A stretch of DNA of 64,000 nt from Streptomyces sp. SID8352 (GTDB taxonomy: Bacteria; Actinomycetota; Actinomycetes; Streptomycetales; Streptomycetaceae). The translations under genes were made by a program, and so were the position numbers. Positions within the stretch are counted from its first letter, which is position 1; the number at the start of each line of letters is the position of its first letter. The stretch spans positions 1-64,000 of the forward strand of contig NZ_WWGX01000055.1 in the NCBI RefSeq assembly GCF_009862265.1. The letters are read 5' to 3'. Below, piece after piece: positions 50,595-59,598 of the stretch. The notes under the pieces are model-generated. The model saw nothing but the letters and a program-made list of their open reading frames with translations. It ran no database searches and was not told the DNA's origin.

Positions 50595-51365
50595 GTGAGC
50601 GCCCTCACCACGCTCGCCGCGGACGGCGCCAACGGCACGGTGCTCAACGGCGCCCTGCTGCTCGCCCTGCCCATCGCCCTGCTCGGCGGCCTGGTCTCCT
50701 TCTTCTCCCCCTGCGTGCTGCCCCTCGTGCCCGGCTACCTCTCCTACGTGACCGGGATCGCCGGCACCGATCTGGGCGAGGCCCGGCGCGGCCGGATGGT
50801 GGCGGGCGCCTCCCTGTTCATCCTCGGCTTCACCGCGGTGTTCGTCTCCAGCGGCGCGCTGTTCGGGTACTTCGGCGACACCCTCCAGTCCAACCGGGGC
50901 GTGCTCACCACCGTCCTGGGCGTGCTGATGGTCCTGATGGGCGTCTTCTTCATGGGACTGATGCCCTGGCTCACCCAGCGCGAGTTCCGCTTCCACCGCA
51001 GGCCGGTCAGCGGACTGGCCGGGGCGCCCGTCCTGGGCGCGCTGTTCGGCATCGGCTGGACGCCCTGCATCGGCCCCACCCTCGCCTCCGTGCTGGCGCT
51101 CTCCGCCGACCAGGGCACCGCGGGCCGCGGCGCCGCGCTGACGGTGGCCTACTGCCTCGGCCTCGGCCTGCCGTTCGTGCTGGCCGCGGTCGCCTTCCGG
51201 AAGGCGCTCGGCGCCTTCGGCTGGGTCAAGCGGCACTACGTCTGGGTGATGCGGGTCGGCGGCGTCATGATGATCGTGACCGGCGTCCTGCTGATCACGG
51301 GGGTGTGGGACACCATCGTGCAGCAGATGCAGGTCTGGTCCAACGGCTTCAACGTGGGAATCTGA
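50595..51365 (+). CDS. ccdA: Cytochrome c biogenesis transmembrane protein CcdA
   Basis: 256 residues with six or seven membrane helices. The two redox cysteines are in SFFSPCVLPLVPGYLSYV (~36) and GIGWTPCIGPTLASV (~157). It carries reducing equivalents from cytoplasmic thioredoxin across the membrane to ResA. GTG start 1 nt after the resA stop, ribosome site GGAGAAG within resA. It precedes resB by 4 nt. Confidence 0.94.
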   Translation: MSALTTLAADGANGTVLNGALLLALPIALLGGLVSFFSPCVLPLVPGYLSYVTGIAGTDLGEARRGRMVAGASLFILGFTAVFVSSGALFGYFGDTLQSNRGVLTTVLGVLMVLMGVFFMGLMPWLTQREFRFHRRPVSGLAGAPVLGALFGIGWTPCIGPTLASVLALSADQGTAGRGAALTVAYCLGLGLPFVLAAVAFRKALGAFGWVKRHYVWVMRVGGVMMIVTGVLLITGVWDTIVQQMQVWSNGFNVGI

Positions 51366-51369
51366 ACCG

Positions 51370-53154
51370 ATGAGCGGTACTTCGAAAACGGCGCCGGACA
51401 AGGGTCCGCGGACCGACGGCGACGACCGGGAGCTCGGCGCGGCCGGGTCCGCGCTCTCCACCGCCCCGGCGGAGGAGAGCGCCTCGGCTCCGCCCTCCTT
51501 CGGGGCCGTCGGCTGGCTGCGCTGGTTCTGGCGCCAGCTCACCTCGATGCGGGTGGCGCTGCTGCTGCTCCTGCTGCTGTCGCTGGGCGCGATCCCCGGC
51601 TCGCTGATCCCGCAGTCCGGCTCGGACGCCTTCAAGGTCGCGGAGTTCCGCCGCGACCACGAGGTGCTGGGACAGGTCTACGACCGGCTGGGCCTCTTCC
51701 ACGTCTACAGCTCGGTGTGGTTCTCCGCGATCTACATCCTGCTGTTCGTCTCGCTCATCGGCTGCATCGTCCCGCGCACCTGGCAGTTCGTCGGCCAGCT
51801 CCGGGGCCGTCCGCCGGGTGCCCCCCGGCGGCTGACCCGGCTGCCCGCCCACACCACCTGGCGCACCCCGGCCTCCCCCGAGGAGGTCCGGGAGGCCGCC
51901 CTCGCGCTGCTGCGCCGGCGCCGCTTCCGCGCCCACACCGCCGGTGACGCGGTCGCCGCCGAGAAGGGCTACCTGCGGGAGGTCGGCAACCTCGTCTTCC
52001 ACGTCGCGCTGATCGTGATGCTGATCTCCTTCGCCTGGGGCCAGCTCTTCAAGTACGAGGGCAACAAGCTGATCCTGGAGGGCGACGGCTTCTCCAACAC
52101 GTTCACCCAGTACGACGACTTCAAGTCCGGGAACCTCTTCGACCGGGACCACGACCTGGTCCCCTTCAGCTTCTCCCTGAAGGACTTCCACGGCACCTAC
52201 GAGCTGTCCGGTCCCAACCGCGGCACCCCCCGCACCTTCGAGGCCGAGGTGGTCTACAGCGAGGGCGCCTACGGCGAGGAGAAGGCGAAGACCATCAAGG
52301 TCAACAAGCCGATGGAGATCGACGGCTCCAAGGTCTACCTCACCGCCCACGGCTACGCGCCGGTGCTCACGGTGCGGGACGGCCGGGGCAACGTGGTGAT
52401 GGACCGCGAGGCCACCGCCCTGCTGCCGCAGGACGCCAACATCACCTCCGCGGGCGCCGTCATGGTCCGCGACGGCTACCGGAACGCCAAGGGCGTCAAG
52501 GAGCAGCTCGGCTTCTCGGCGGTGTTCGTGCCGACCTTCGCGGGGGAGGGCAGCGGCACGATGTTCTCCCAGTTCCCGGCCCTGGTGAACCCGCGGCTCG
52601 CGCTGAACGCGTACCACGGCGACCTGGGCGTCGACGCGGGCATCCCCAAGAGCATCTACCAGCTCGACACCCGCAAGCTGAAGCAGTTCAAGGACGCCGA
52701 CGGCAAGCCGTTCGCCAAGCGGCTCGCGGTGGGCGAGACCATGACCCTGCCGGACGGCGCCGGGACGGTCACCTTCGACGGTGTCCGGGAGTGGGCCAAC
52801 TTCCAGGTCACCGAGCAGCCCGCCAGCGGCTGGGCGCTCGCCGGTTCCGTCGCCGCCATCCTGGGGCTCGCCGGCTCCCTGTTCATCCAGCGCCGCCGGG
52901 TCTGGGTGCGGGCGGTCCGGGGCGCCGACGGCGTCACCGTCGTCGAGATGGCCGGGCTCGGCCGCAGCGAGTCCGCCAAGGTCCCGGAGGAGCTCGGCGA
53001 CCTCGCCGCGCTCCTGTACGAGAAGGCGCCCGGCGTTCCCGACGCCGGACCGGCAGACGGTGCCGCCGGGGACGGGCCCGAGCCCGCCGCCCCGGACGAG
53101 ACCCCCGAATCCCCCGACCCGCACCCCGCATCCGCCGAAGGGGCTGAGCAGTGA
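51370..53154 (+). CDS. resB: Cytochrome c biogenesis protein ResB
   Basis: 594 residues of the ResB/Ccs1 family. Three N-terminal membrane helices (first near residues 58-80, LRWFWRQLTSMRVALLLLLLL), a large extracytoplasmic domain (~215-480) and a final helix (WALAGSVAAILGLAGSLFI) before a Pro/Asp/Glu-rich cytoplasmic tail. With CcsB it forms the system II heme-transport and ligation complex. Overlaps ccsB by 4 nt (GTGA). Confidence 0.94.
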   Translation: MSGTSKTAPDKGPRTDGDDRELGAAGSALSTAPAEESASAPPSFGAVGWLRWFWRQLTSMRVALLLLLLLSLGAIPGSLIPQSGSDAFKVAEFRRDHEVLGQVYDRLGLFHVYSSVWFSAIYILLFVSLIGCIVPRTWQFVGQLRGRPPGAPRRLTRLPAHTTWRTPASPEEVREAALALLRRRRFRAHTAGDAVAAEKGYLREVGNLVFHVALIVMLISFAWGQLFKYEGNKLILEGDGFSNTFTQYDDFKSGNLFDRDHDLVPFSFSLKDFHGTYELSGPNRGTPRTFEAEVVYSEGAYGEEKAKTIKVNKPMEIDGSKVYLTAHGYAPVLTVRDGRGNVVMDREATALLPQDANITSAGAVMVRDGYRNAKGVKEQLGFSAVFVPTFAGEGSGTMFSQFPALVNPRLALNAYHGDLGVDAGIPKSIYQLDTRKLKQFKDADGKPFAKRLAVGETMTLPDGAGTVTFDGVREWANFQVTEQPASGWALAGSVAAILGLAGSLFIQRRRVWVRAVRGADGVTVVEMAGLGRSESAKVPEELGDLAALLYEKAPGVPDAGPADGAAGDGPEPAAPDETPESPDPHPASAEGAEQ

Positions 53155-54290
53155 CCCTCGCCGCCGCAACCGAGTTGGCCCTCGCGACCAACGAACGCCT
53201 CGCGAACGTCAGCAACACGCTGATCTACTCCGCGATGGCCGTCTACACCCTGGCCTTCTTCGCCCACATCGCCGAGTGGCTGTTCGGCAGCCGCAGCAAG
53301 GTCGGCCGCACCGCCGCCGCGCTCACCGCCGACGCCGGGGCGCGGGCGGCGGAGGCGGCCGGCCCGTCCGTCACGGTGCGCGAGGGCGGCGGCACCGCCG
53401 TGCTGGAGCGGCCGAAGGTCGTCGTGCGCGCGGCGGCCGGCTCCCGCGACGTGCCCGACGGACCGGGCGCCCACGGCGGCACCGAGAAGGGCGACCTGTA
53501 CGGGCGGATCGCGATCTCGCTCACGGTGCTGGCCTTCGCCATCGAGGCGGGCGGGGTGCTCACCCGCGCCCTGTCGGTGCGCCGGGCGCCCTGGGGCAAC
53601 ATGTACGAGTTCAACATCACGTTCACGACGGTCGCCGTCGGCGTGTACCTCGTGCTGCTGGCCCTGAAGAAGAACGTCCGCTGGCTCGGCCTGCCGCTGA
53701 TGACCACGGTCCTGCTCGACCTGGGCCTCGCCGTCACCGTGCTGTACACGGCCAGCGACCAGCTCGTCCCGGCCCTGCACTCCTACTGGCTGTACATCCA
53801 CGTCTCGACGGCGATCCTCTGCGGCGCGGTCTTCTACGTCGGCGCGGTCTCCACGATCCTGTACCTCTTCAAGGACAGCTTCGAGAACAAACTCGCCACC
53901 GGCGGCTCGCCCGGCCGCTTCGCCAACTCCGTCCTGGACCGGCTGCCCTCCGCGGCCTCCCTGGACAAGTTCGCCTACCGCGTCAACGCCGCGGTCTTCC
54001 CGCTGTGGACGTTCACGATCATCGCGGGCGCGATCTGGGCGGGCGACGCCTGGGGCCGCTACTGGGGCTGGGACCCCAAGGAGACCTGGTCCTTCATCAC
54101 CTGGGTAGCCTACGCCTGCTACCTGCACGCCCGCGCCACCGCGGGCTGGAAGGGCCGCCGGGCCGCCTATCTGGCCCTGGCCGCCTTCGCCTGCTGGCTG
54201 TTCAACTACTACGGCGTGAACATCTTCGTCTCCGGCAAGCACTCCTACGCAGACGTGGGCCTCGCCGCCCTGCGCTCCGCGGGGTTCTGA
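53151..54290 (+). CDS. ccsB: Cytochrome c heme lyase subunit CcsB/ResC
   Basis: 379 residues, multiple membrane helices. The heme-handling tryptophan-rich WWD motif reads WGRYWGWDPKETWSFITW (~300-317), with conserved His residues in HSYWLYIHVSTAI and near the C-terminus in FVSGKHSYADVGL. A Gly/Ala-rich cytoplasmic loop of ~70 residues follows helix 1, as in other actinobacteria. Last gene of the operon. Confidence 0.95.
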   Translation: MTLAAATELALATNERLANVSNTLIYSAMAVYTLAFFAHIAEWLFGSRSKVGRTAAALTADAGARAAEAAGPSVTVREGGGTAVLERPKVVVRAAAGSRDVPDGPGAHGGTEKGDLYGRIAISLTVLAFAIEAGGVLTRALSVRRAPWGNMYEFNITFTTVAVGVYLVLLALKKNVRWLGLPLMTTVLLDLGLAVTVLYTASDQLVPALHSYWLYIHVSTAILCGAVFYVGAVSTILYLFKDSFENKLATGGSPGRFANSVLDRLPSAASLDKFAYRVNAAVFPLWTFTIIAGAIWAGDAWGRYWGWDPKETWSFITWVAYACYLHARATAGWKGRRAAYLALAAFACWLFNYYGVNIFVSGKHSYADVGLAALRSAGF

Positions 54291-54304
54291 CCGGCAACCG
54301 CCGT

Positions 54305-54330
54305 CCGGCGGCGGTCACGGCCGCCGCCGG
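54305..54330. terminator. Hairpin between convergent ccsB and condensation-domain gene
   Basis: A perfect 10-bp stem CCGGCGGCGG/CCGCCGCCGG with a 6-nt loop, 14 nt after the ccsB stop and 6 nt before the convergent stop. Confidence 0.7.
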
Positions 54331-54336
54331 TCCCGG

Positions 54337-55737
54337 CTACACCCGCTCGCGGGCGGCCGTGCGCACGGTGTCGCGCAGCCGCTCCAGGTACAGCCGCATG
54401 TTCTTGTGGGCCTCCTCGGTGTCCGGGTGCCGGGCGGCGAACCACAGTCCGTCGGGGAGCCGGGTGACCCAGACGCACACCTGGTCGCCGTAGGAGACCC
54501 GCAGCAGCGCGTAGGCCGTCAGCTCGGTCCAGCGGTCGGCGCCGGGCACGCCGCGCGCGTCGACGTACGACACGATCGAGTACAGGTCGGGCGAGGTGGG
54601 GCGGAAGTCCGTGCCGAGCAGGCGCAGCACCCGGTCGACGGGCATCCGGGCGAGCCGCCGGTTGGCGCGCAGTTCGGCGTGGACGGTGCGCAGCGCCGCC
54701 GGGAAGCCGGTGGCCGCGCTGACCGGGACCTCGACGGGGGCGGCGCCGACGTACCAGCCCACCGAGTCCGACCACTCGGAGCGGGCCCTGGTGTGGAAGG
54801 GCACCACCGTGCGGTACACCGGGAGGCCGCCGATCTCGTGGACGGCGACGGCGGTGGCGGCCAGCACCCCGGCCAGGGTCCCTCCGCTGGTGCGGCAGTA
54901 CGCCTCGAAGGCGGCGGCGTCGGCGGCGTCCACCAGGGGCTCGCGGAGCATCCTCTGGACGGGCAGCGGCGCGCCGGGCTCCAGCCCGAGGTCCAGCGGG
55001 AAGGACGGCAGCCGCCCGTCGCAGCGCTCGATGAACTCCCGCCAGCGGGCGACGATGCCGTGGCCCCCGTCGATCCGGTCCGCGTCGGCCCGCTCCGCCT
55101 CGCAGAAGTCGACGTAGCTGCCGACCGGGGGGTCCGCCGGTTCGGTGCCGGCCACGCCCGCCGCGTACAGCTCGTGGATCTCGACGGGGATGCGGTAGAT
55201 CGAGTAGGCGTCGACGTTGCTGTGGTCGAAGGCCATGTACACGCTGGCGCCGTCGTCGCGCAGGACGGCGGTGTAGATGAGGTTGGGCCAGCGCAGGGCG
55301 TCCGCGACCCCGTCGAAGCGGTCCTGGAGGTAGCGGGCGAGGACGACGGGGTCGGTGAACTCCCCCGCCTCCTCGCGGTGCAGCGACACCGCGTCCGGGC
55401 CGAGCGTGAACCGGCGCATCCCGGTGCTGGGTTCGCCGCTCCAGCGGAAGCCGCTGCGCAGCGTCTCGTGCCGGACGGTCCAGCGGCGCAGCGCCTCCTG
55501 GAGGGCGTCCAGGTCGACGGGGCCCGGGATGTCGAAGGCGGCGCCGAGCCAGGTGGGCACGAACAGGCCGCCGTCGCGCACGGAACGGGCGGTCCGGATG
55601 TGCGACTCCTGGATGTAGGCGGGTGGCCGGACGTCGTCCGGCAGTTCCGCCGCGGCCCGCACGGTGCCCGGGCCGAGGGTCCATTCGACGAGGCGGCCGG
55701 GCCTGATCTCGCAGCGCTGGATGTCGGTCATTCGCAC
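54337..55737 (-). CDS. Stand-alone condensation-domain protein
   Basis: 466 residues with the NRPS condensation-domain/acyltransferase fold over most of its length. The active-site segment is AFDHSNVDAYSI (~residue 170): the second His and the Asp of HHxxxDG are kept, while the first His is Asp and the Gly is Ala. Later blocks match the fold (SVGWYVGAAPVEV, LYSIVSYVDARGVPG). No adenylation or carrier domain is adjacent. It could acylate or amidate a small molecule or carrier-bound substrate. The start is GTG 55737 with GGAG 7 nt upstream; ATG 55731 is an alternative. Confidence 0.75.
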   Translation of the reverse strand: MRMTDIQRCEIRPGRLVEWTLGPGTVRAAAELPDDVRPPAYIQESHIRTARSVRDGGLFVPTWLGAAFDIPGPVDLDALQEALRRWTVRHETLRSGFRWSGEPSTGMRRFTLGPDAVSLHREEAGEFTDPVVLARYLQDRFDGVADALRWPNLIYTAVLRDDGASVYMAFDHSNVDAYSIYRIPVEIHELYAAGVAGTEPADPPVGSYVDFCEAERADADRIDGGHGIVARWREFIERCDGRLPSFPLDLGLEPGAPLPVQRMLREPLVDAADAAAFEAYCRTSGGTLAGVLAATAVAVHEIGGLPVYRTVVPFHTRARSEWSDSVGWYVGAAPVEVPVSAATGFPAALRTVHAELRANRRLARMPVDRVLRLLGTDFRPTSPDLYSIVSYVDARGVPGADRWTELTAYALLRVSYGDQVCVWVTRLPDGLWFAARHPDTEEAHKNMRLYLERLRDTVRTAARERV

Positions 55738-56042
55738 GAGGGGTCTCCGTTCGCAGGGTGTCACAGACCCGACCAAGGGAATGCCGTTCCGGCCGCGGCA
55801 CACCCCGGGTCCGGGAACACTTCAGCGAAACGGATGGCTCCTCGAACGCCGATACGCCTCCGGCGGAGCCCGGGGCACGACCCCCGGCCAGCGCCCGCGC
55901 CCCGGCCAGCGCCCGTGCTCCCGGCCAGCGCCCGCGCCCCCCGGTCCGCCGGTGGAGGGACGGGCCGCGGGGAGGCGGCTGCCCGGGTCCCGCTCCGCCG
56001 TCCGGCCCGGTACCGCCGTCCGGCCCGGTACCGCCGTCCGGT
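55738..56042. other. Gap with short CGGCCCGGTACCGCCGTC repeats
   Basis: 305 bp; contains GCCCGCGCCCCGGCCAGC-type repetition and two near-identical 19-bp units at ~56000-56040. No gene. The promoter of the condensation-domain gene should be at the left end. Confidence 0.4.
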
Positions 56043-56654
56043 TCAGCAGGCGAGCCGGACCAGCAGGGCGTGGTCCGTGGCGCTGCGCCGGTAGCGCAGG
56101 TGCCGGGTCTCGCGCGCGTGCCGCCGCTGCCAGTCCTCCACGTCGGCCGGGTCCTGGCACGGCCCGGACGCGGCACCGCAGCCGGCGCCCTCGCCGGAGA
56201 CGCAGCGGGCCTCGTACTCCGGCCGGGCCGAGGGGTCGGGCAGGATCGAGTACGGCACCCGGCGCGGCAGCGGCGCCCCGGGGTGGCCGTCGCGGAGGTG
56301 CCGGCCGAGCAGCACGTCGGCGTCCGTCTCCGCGCTGCCGTCCCCCGCGGCGCGGGCGGTCTCCCGCCGCGCGGTCAGGGCGGCGCAGTCGGCGCACCCC
56401 GCGACCGGCTCGGGCGCGGGCCCGGCCGGGACCAGCGGCCGGGCGTCCCACACCCCGTACGGGGAGGGGCCCTCGGCCGCCCGGACGCCCGCCCCGCGCC
56501 GCTCCTCGGGGGTCACCGCCCGGAGCGCGGCCGGATCGGCCTGCCACTCCCGGCCGCCGCCGACCTGCCGCAGCGTCACCCGTGGCCCGGCGGGCCCCCG
56601 GTACTCACCCACCGCGCGCGTGTGCCGGTCGTAGACGAGCGTTCCCGGTTCCAT
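56043..56654 (-). CDS. Hypothetical Cys-containing protein, divergent from the HTH regulator
   Basis: 203 residues, cytoplasmic. The N-terminal ~45 residues (GTLVYDRHTRAVGEYRGPAGPRVTLR) form a small beta-rich part. A CADC motif (~85) and a Cys-rich stretch (CVSGEGAGCGAASGPC, ~155-170) may bind metal. The C-terminus (DVEDWQRRHARETRHLRYRRSATDH) resembles short actinobacterial DUF7848-like proteins, which I hold as weak. The start is ATG 56654 with GGAGG 7 nt upstream. Genes like this often sit beside WhiJ-type regulators, as here. Confidence 0.6.
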   Translation of the reverse strand: MEPGTLVYDRHTRAVGEYRGPAGPRVTLRQVGGGREWQADPAALRAVTPEERRGAGVRAAEGPSPYGVWDARPLVPAGPAPEPVAGCADCAALTARRETARAAGDGSAETDADVLLGRHLRDGHPGAPLPRRVPYSILPDPSARPEYEARCVSGEGAGCGAASGPCQDPADVEDWQRRHARETRHLRYRRSATDHALLVRLAC

Positions 56655-56763
56655 GTTCCTGCCTCCGTCACTCTGGGTGCAACGAGAGTTGCCCAATGGA
56701 ACCGGCTGGGGCAATGCTTGACGCGTGACACCGATCGTCTGTCACGGAGGGGGAGTTCGTCCC

Positions 56764-57723
56764 ATGGCACGGCGCAGGACCGGCGGCTCGGGCGCGACCA
56801 CGGCCGTCGTATTCGGTGAGGTGCTGCGGCACTTCCGGGAGGGCGCGTCGCTGACGCAGGAGGCCCTGGCGGCCCGCATCCCCTGCGACCGCTCGCACGT
56901 GGCGCGGGTGGAGGCGGGCACGAGGGTCCCGCAGGACACGTTCGCGAAGACGTGCGACACCCTGCTGGCGACGGGCGGGGTACTGACCCGCCTGTGGAGC
57001 CGGATCGACTGGTACCCGCAGGTGGAACACCCGGACTGGTTCCAGCGGCGGGCGGAGATGGACGCCGAGGCAGTCTCCATCCGCGCTTACCAGACGCAAG
57101 TGATGCCAGGTCTGCTGCAAACGCCTGACTACGCGTCAGCGTTGTTCACTCGCCGTCTGATGGATACCGCCGATGTGAGTGACCAGGTGCGGGCTCGGAT
57201 GAGTCGCCAACAGCGCTTCTACGGGCAGGGTGGCCCGCTCTACGTAGTCGTTCTGGACGAGGTTTGTCTCCGCCATGTGGTGGGCGGTGCGGTGGTCATG
57301 CGGGAACAGTGTGCGCATTTGCTCAAGGTGGGCCAGCTTTCCAACATCCGCATCCAAGTTGTCCCGTTGCGGCTTTCGGATGTCGACCGGCCGGACACGT
57401 CCTTGTCATTGATCGAACTGCCCAATGGCAAACGGTGGGTCTACTCGGAGTCGTTGGATCGTGGCCACTTCAGTGACGATCCGACTGTCTTTGTCCGCCA
57501 CAGCGCGACTTATGATGTGCTACGCGCGGACGCCTTGTCGGCTTCTCAGTCCGCTGTCTTCATCAACGATGTGATGGAAGGGTACGGCGACCATGAAGAG
57601 CCACGATCTGAGTGCTGCCAGTTGGGTCAAGAGCAGCTACAGCGGGGCCAACGGCGGCGACTGCGTCGAGGTGGCCCCCGGATTCCCATGCGTCGTTCCG
57701 GTCCGCGACAGCAAGAACCCTGA
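56764..57723 (+). CDS. WhiJ/Scr1-type XRE regulator with DUF5753 domain
   Basis: 319 residues. HTH at ~14-70 (GEVLRHFREGASLTQEALAARIPCDRSHVARVEAGTRVP), then a DUF5753 domain (~95-275; YQTQVMPGLLQTPDYASALF, ARMSRQQRF, VLDEVCLRHVVGG, LSLIELPNGKRWVYSESLDRG). The family normally ends near EGYG; here the frame runs 131 nt into the DUF397 gene, adding ~43 unrelated residues. That suggests loss of the original stop. The start is ATG 56764, with GGAGGGGGAG upstream. Such regulators pair with DUF397 proteins in development- or toxin-antitoxin-like units. Confidence 0.82.
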   Translation: MARRRTGGSGATTAVVFGEVLRHFREGASLTQEALAARIPCDRSHVARVEAGTRVPQDTFAKTCDTLLATGGVLTRLWSRIDWYPQVEHPDWFQRRAEMDAEAVSIRAYQTQVMPGLLQTPDYASALFTRRLMDTADVSDQVRARMSRQQRFYGQGGPLYVVVLDEVCLRHVVGGAVVMREQCAHLLKVGQLSNIRIQVVPLRLSDVDRPDTSLSLIELPNGKRWVYSESLDRGHFSDDPTVFVRHSATYDVLRADALSASQSAVFINDVMEGYGDHEEPRSECCQLGQEQLQRGQRRRLRRGGPRIPMRRSGPRQQEP

Positions 57724-57784
57724 CGGTCCGGTGCTGGTCGTCGGTGCGGTGGCGTGGTCCGCGTTCACGTCGGCGCTGGACTGA
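57593..57784 (+). CDS. DUF397 protein, partner of the WhiJ-type regulator
   Basis: 63 residues, complete DUF397: SAASWVKSSYSGANGGDCVEVA, VVPVRDSKNPDGPVLVVGAVAWSAFTSAL. It starts inside the upstream regulator gene in another frame, with GGAAGGG ahead of the ATG. In known loci the DUF397 product binds or modulates the HTH partner. Domain intact, start secure. Confidence 0.85.
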   Translation: MKSHDLSAASWVKSSYSGANGGDCVEVAPGFPCVVPVRDSKNPDGPVLVVGAVAWSAFTSALD

Positions 57785-57789
57785 CCCCG

Positions 57790-57984
57790 GTGAACGGCCG
57801 GGAGCCCGACCGGACCCGCTGGATCAGGAGCAGCCGCAGCGGAGACAACGGCGGCAACTGCGTGGAGGCCATTCTCGGATTCCCGGGCGTCGTCCCGGTC
57901 CGCGACAGCAAGAACCCCGACGGCCCGGTGCTGGTCATCGGCCGGACCGCCTGGGCCGCGTTCACCGCGCCCCTCTCCCGCTGA
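57790..57984 (+). CDS. Second DUF397 protein (tandem duplicate)
   Basis: 64 residues: RWIRSSRSGDNGGNCVEA, then FPGVVPVRDSKNPDGPVLVIGRTAWAAFTA. It matches the first copy almost base for base in the VRDSKNPDGPVL segment, so duplication or conversion was recent. GTG 57790 is only 5 nt after the first copy's stop; an in-frame ATG at 57754 would overlap it. The ribosome site is weak. Confidence 0.75.
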   Translation: MNGREPDRTRWIRSSRSGDNGGNCVEAILGFPGVVPVRDSKNPDGPVLVIGRTAWAAFTAPLSR

Positions 57985-58020
57985 CGCCGGGGTCGGCCCC
58001 GCCCGAAGCCCGCTCGCCCC

Positions 58021-58083
58021 GCGCCCCGGCGGGACCGCGCCCCGGCGGGACCGCGCCCCGGCGGGACCGCGCCCCGGCGGACC
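58021..58083. repeat. Four 16-bp tandem repeats
   Basis: Unit GCGCCCCGGCGGGACC at 58021, 58037, 58053 and 58069 (the last lacks one G). They lie between the DUF397 pair and the ATPase gene. Confidence 0.85.
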
Positions 58084-58173
58084 GGAACGCGGGGTCTTCC
58101 GGTGTCAGGGGCCTATCCTGCCCCTGAGAGTTGGTCGCACCGGGGGCCAGCACGCCGGGAGCCAGGAGGACAG

Positions 58174-59598
58174 GTGCTGACACGGCTCGAAGTGGACGGG
58201 TTCAAGAACCTGCTGGGCCTGGACGTGGAACTGGGGCCCTTCACCTGTATCGCCGGGGAGAACGGAACGGGCAAGTCGAACGTCTTCGACGCGATCCAAC
58301 TGCTCAGTCTGCTGGCCGACAGGCCCCTGATGGAAGCCGCCCAGGAGGTCCGGGGAACGAGCGGCGAACGCCATGGCGACGCCCGCGACCTGTTCTGGAA
58401 CGGGTACGAGCCGGGCGAGCACCGCATGCGGTTCGCCGCGGAGATGCTCGTGGCCCCGGAATCCGTCGAGGACGACTTCGGCAGGATCTCCCCACCGCCG
58501 ACATCCTCCTTCCTCCGCTATGAGCTGGAGCTGGGGTACCAGCCCCCCGCCGGAGCGGAGAAGATCGGCAGGCTGACCCTTCTCCACGAGAGCCTGGGGT
58601 ACATCCGCAAGGGAGACGCCCTGGCCAGGCTGCGCTTCCCGCACAGCAAGCAGCGCTTCCGGGACACGATGATCACCAGCAAGCGCTACGGCACCTCCTT
58701 CGTCTCGACCTCCATGGAGGAGGGGGGCCCGGTCATCCGCGTCCACCAGGACGGCGGCAGCCGGGGCCAGCCGCGCCCCGCCGCCGCCGCGCGTGCCCGC
58801 GCGACGGTGGTCTCCACGGTGACGTCGAGTGACGATCCCACGATCCTCGCGGCTCGCCGGGAGATGCAGTCCTGGCGCCGTCTCGCCCTGGAGCCCTCCG
58901 CGCTCCGCAGCTCCGACGAGTACGTGGATCCCCGTTCCATGGGGCCCAACGGCCGCCACATGCCGGGAGCCCTCTTCCGGATCGCCCTCCAGGACGCCGA
59001 GCCCGACGACGATCCGTCCCGTGTCTACGCGCGGGTGGCCGGCCGCCTCTCGGACCTCTCGGGTCTCCAGGTGCGCACCCTCGACATCCAGGAGGACGAC
59101 GTTCGTCAACTGCTGACCATCCGCCTGCACGAGATCAGCGGGATGGTCCTGCCCGCGCGGAGCCTCTCGGAGGGGACCCTCCGGTTCCTGGCCCTCTGCG
59201 TGCTGCTGGAGGATCCCGAAGTGCGCGGGCTGATCTGCATGGAGGAGCCGGAGAACGGAATCCACCCCGCCAACCTCTCAGCCATGGTCGGCCTGGTCAG
59301 GGACCTGGCGGTGGATCCGTTCGAGGTACCGGGTGACGAGAACCCGTTCCGGCAGGTGCTCATCAACACCCATTCCCCGGGGATCGTCCACCTGGTCGAC
59401 GCGGGCGATCTGCTGTTCGCCGACACCGAGGCGTACCGGATGGCGTCGGGTGAAGTGACGCGCCGCCTGCGGCTGCGCCCGGTCGGCGGCACCTGGCGGG
59501 CGACCGGTGCGCGCAGCCATGTCACCAAGGCGGACATCCTCCCGTACCTTGAAGTCCCTCCGGAGGCACGGCTCACCTTCGCCGAGGGCGTCGCGTGA
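58174..59598 (+). CDS. ABC/OLD-like AAA ATPase of a putative two-gene defence system
   Basis: 474 residues, AAA_21/RecF-like ABC ATPase. Walker A is GENGTGKS (28-35) after TRLEVDGFKNL. The ABC-signature-like LSEGTLRFLALCVLL lies near 330, Walker B LICMEEPENGIHP near 352-363, and the H-loop INTHSP near 399. The middle is an insertion with a low-complexity Arg/Ala stretch. It lacks the C-terminal TOPRIM domain of true OLD nucleases; the next gene supplies a TOPRIM-like protein in trans and overlaps by 4 nt. This layout resembles PARIS (AriA/AriB) and RloA/B-like pairs. The start is GTG 58174 behind AGGAGGA; TATCCT at 58113 may be its -10. Confidence 0.8.
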   Translation: MLTRLEVDGFKNLLGLDVELGPFTCIAGENGTGKSNVFDAIQLLSLLADRPLMEAAQEVRGTSGERHGDARDLFWNGYEPGEHRMRFAAEMLVAPESVEDDFGRISPPPTSSFLRYELELGYQPPAGAEKIGRLTLLHESLGYIRKGDALARLRFPHSKQRFRDTMITSKRYGTSFVSTSMEEGGPVIRVHQDGGSRGQPRPAAAARARATVVSTVTSSDDPTILAARREMQSWRRLALEPSALRSSDEYVDPRSMGPNGRHMPGALFRIALQDAEPDDDPSRVYARVAGRLSDLSGLQVRTLDIQEDDVRQLLTIRLHEISGMVLPARSLSEGTLRFLALCVLLEDPEVRGLICMEEPENGIHPANLSAMVGLVRDLAVDPFEVPGDENPFRQVLINTHSPGIVHLVDAGDLLFADTEAYRMASGEVTRRLRLRPVGGTWRATGARSHVTKADILPYLEVPPEARLTFAEGVA

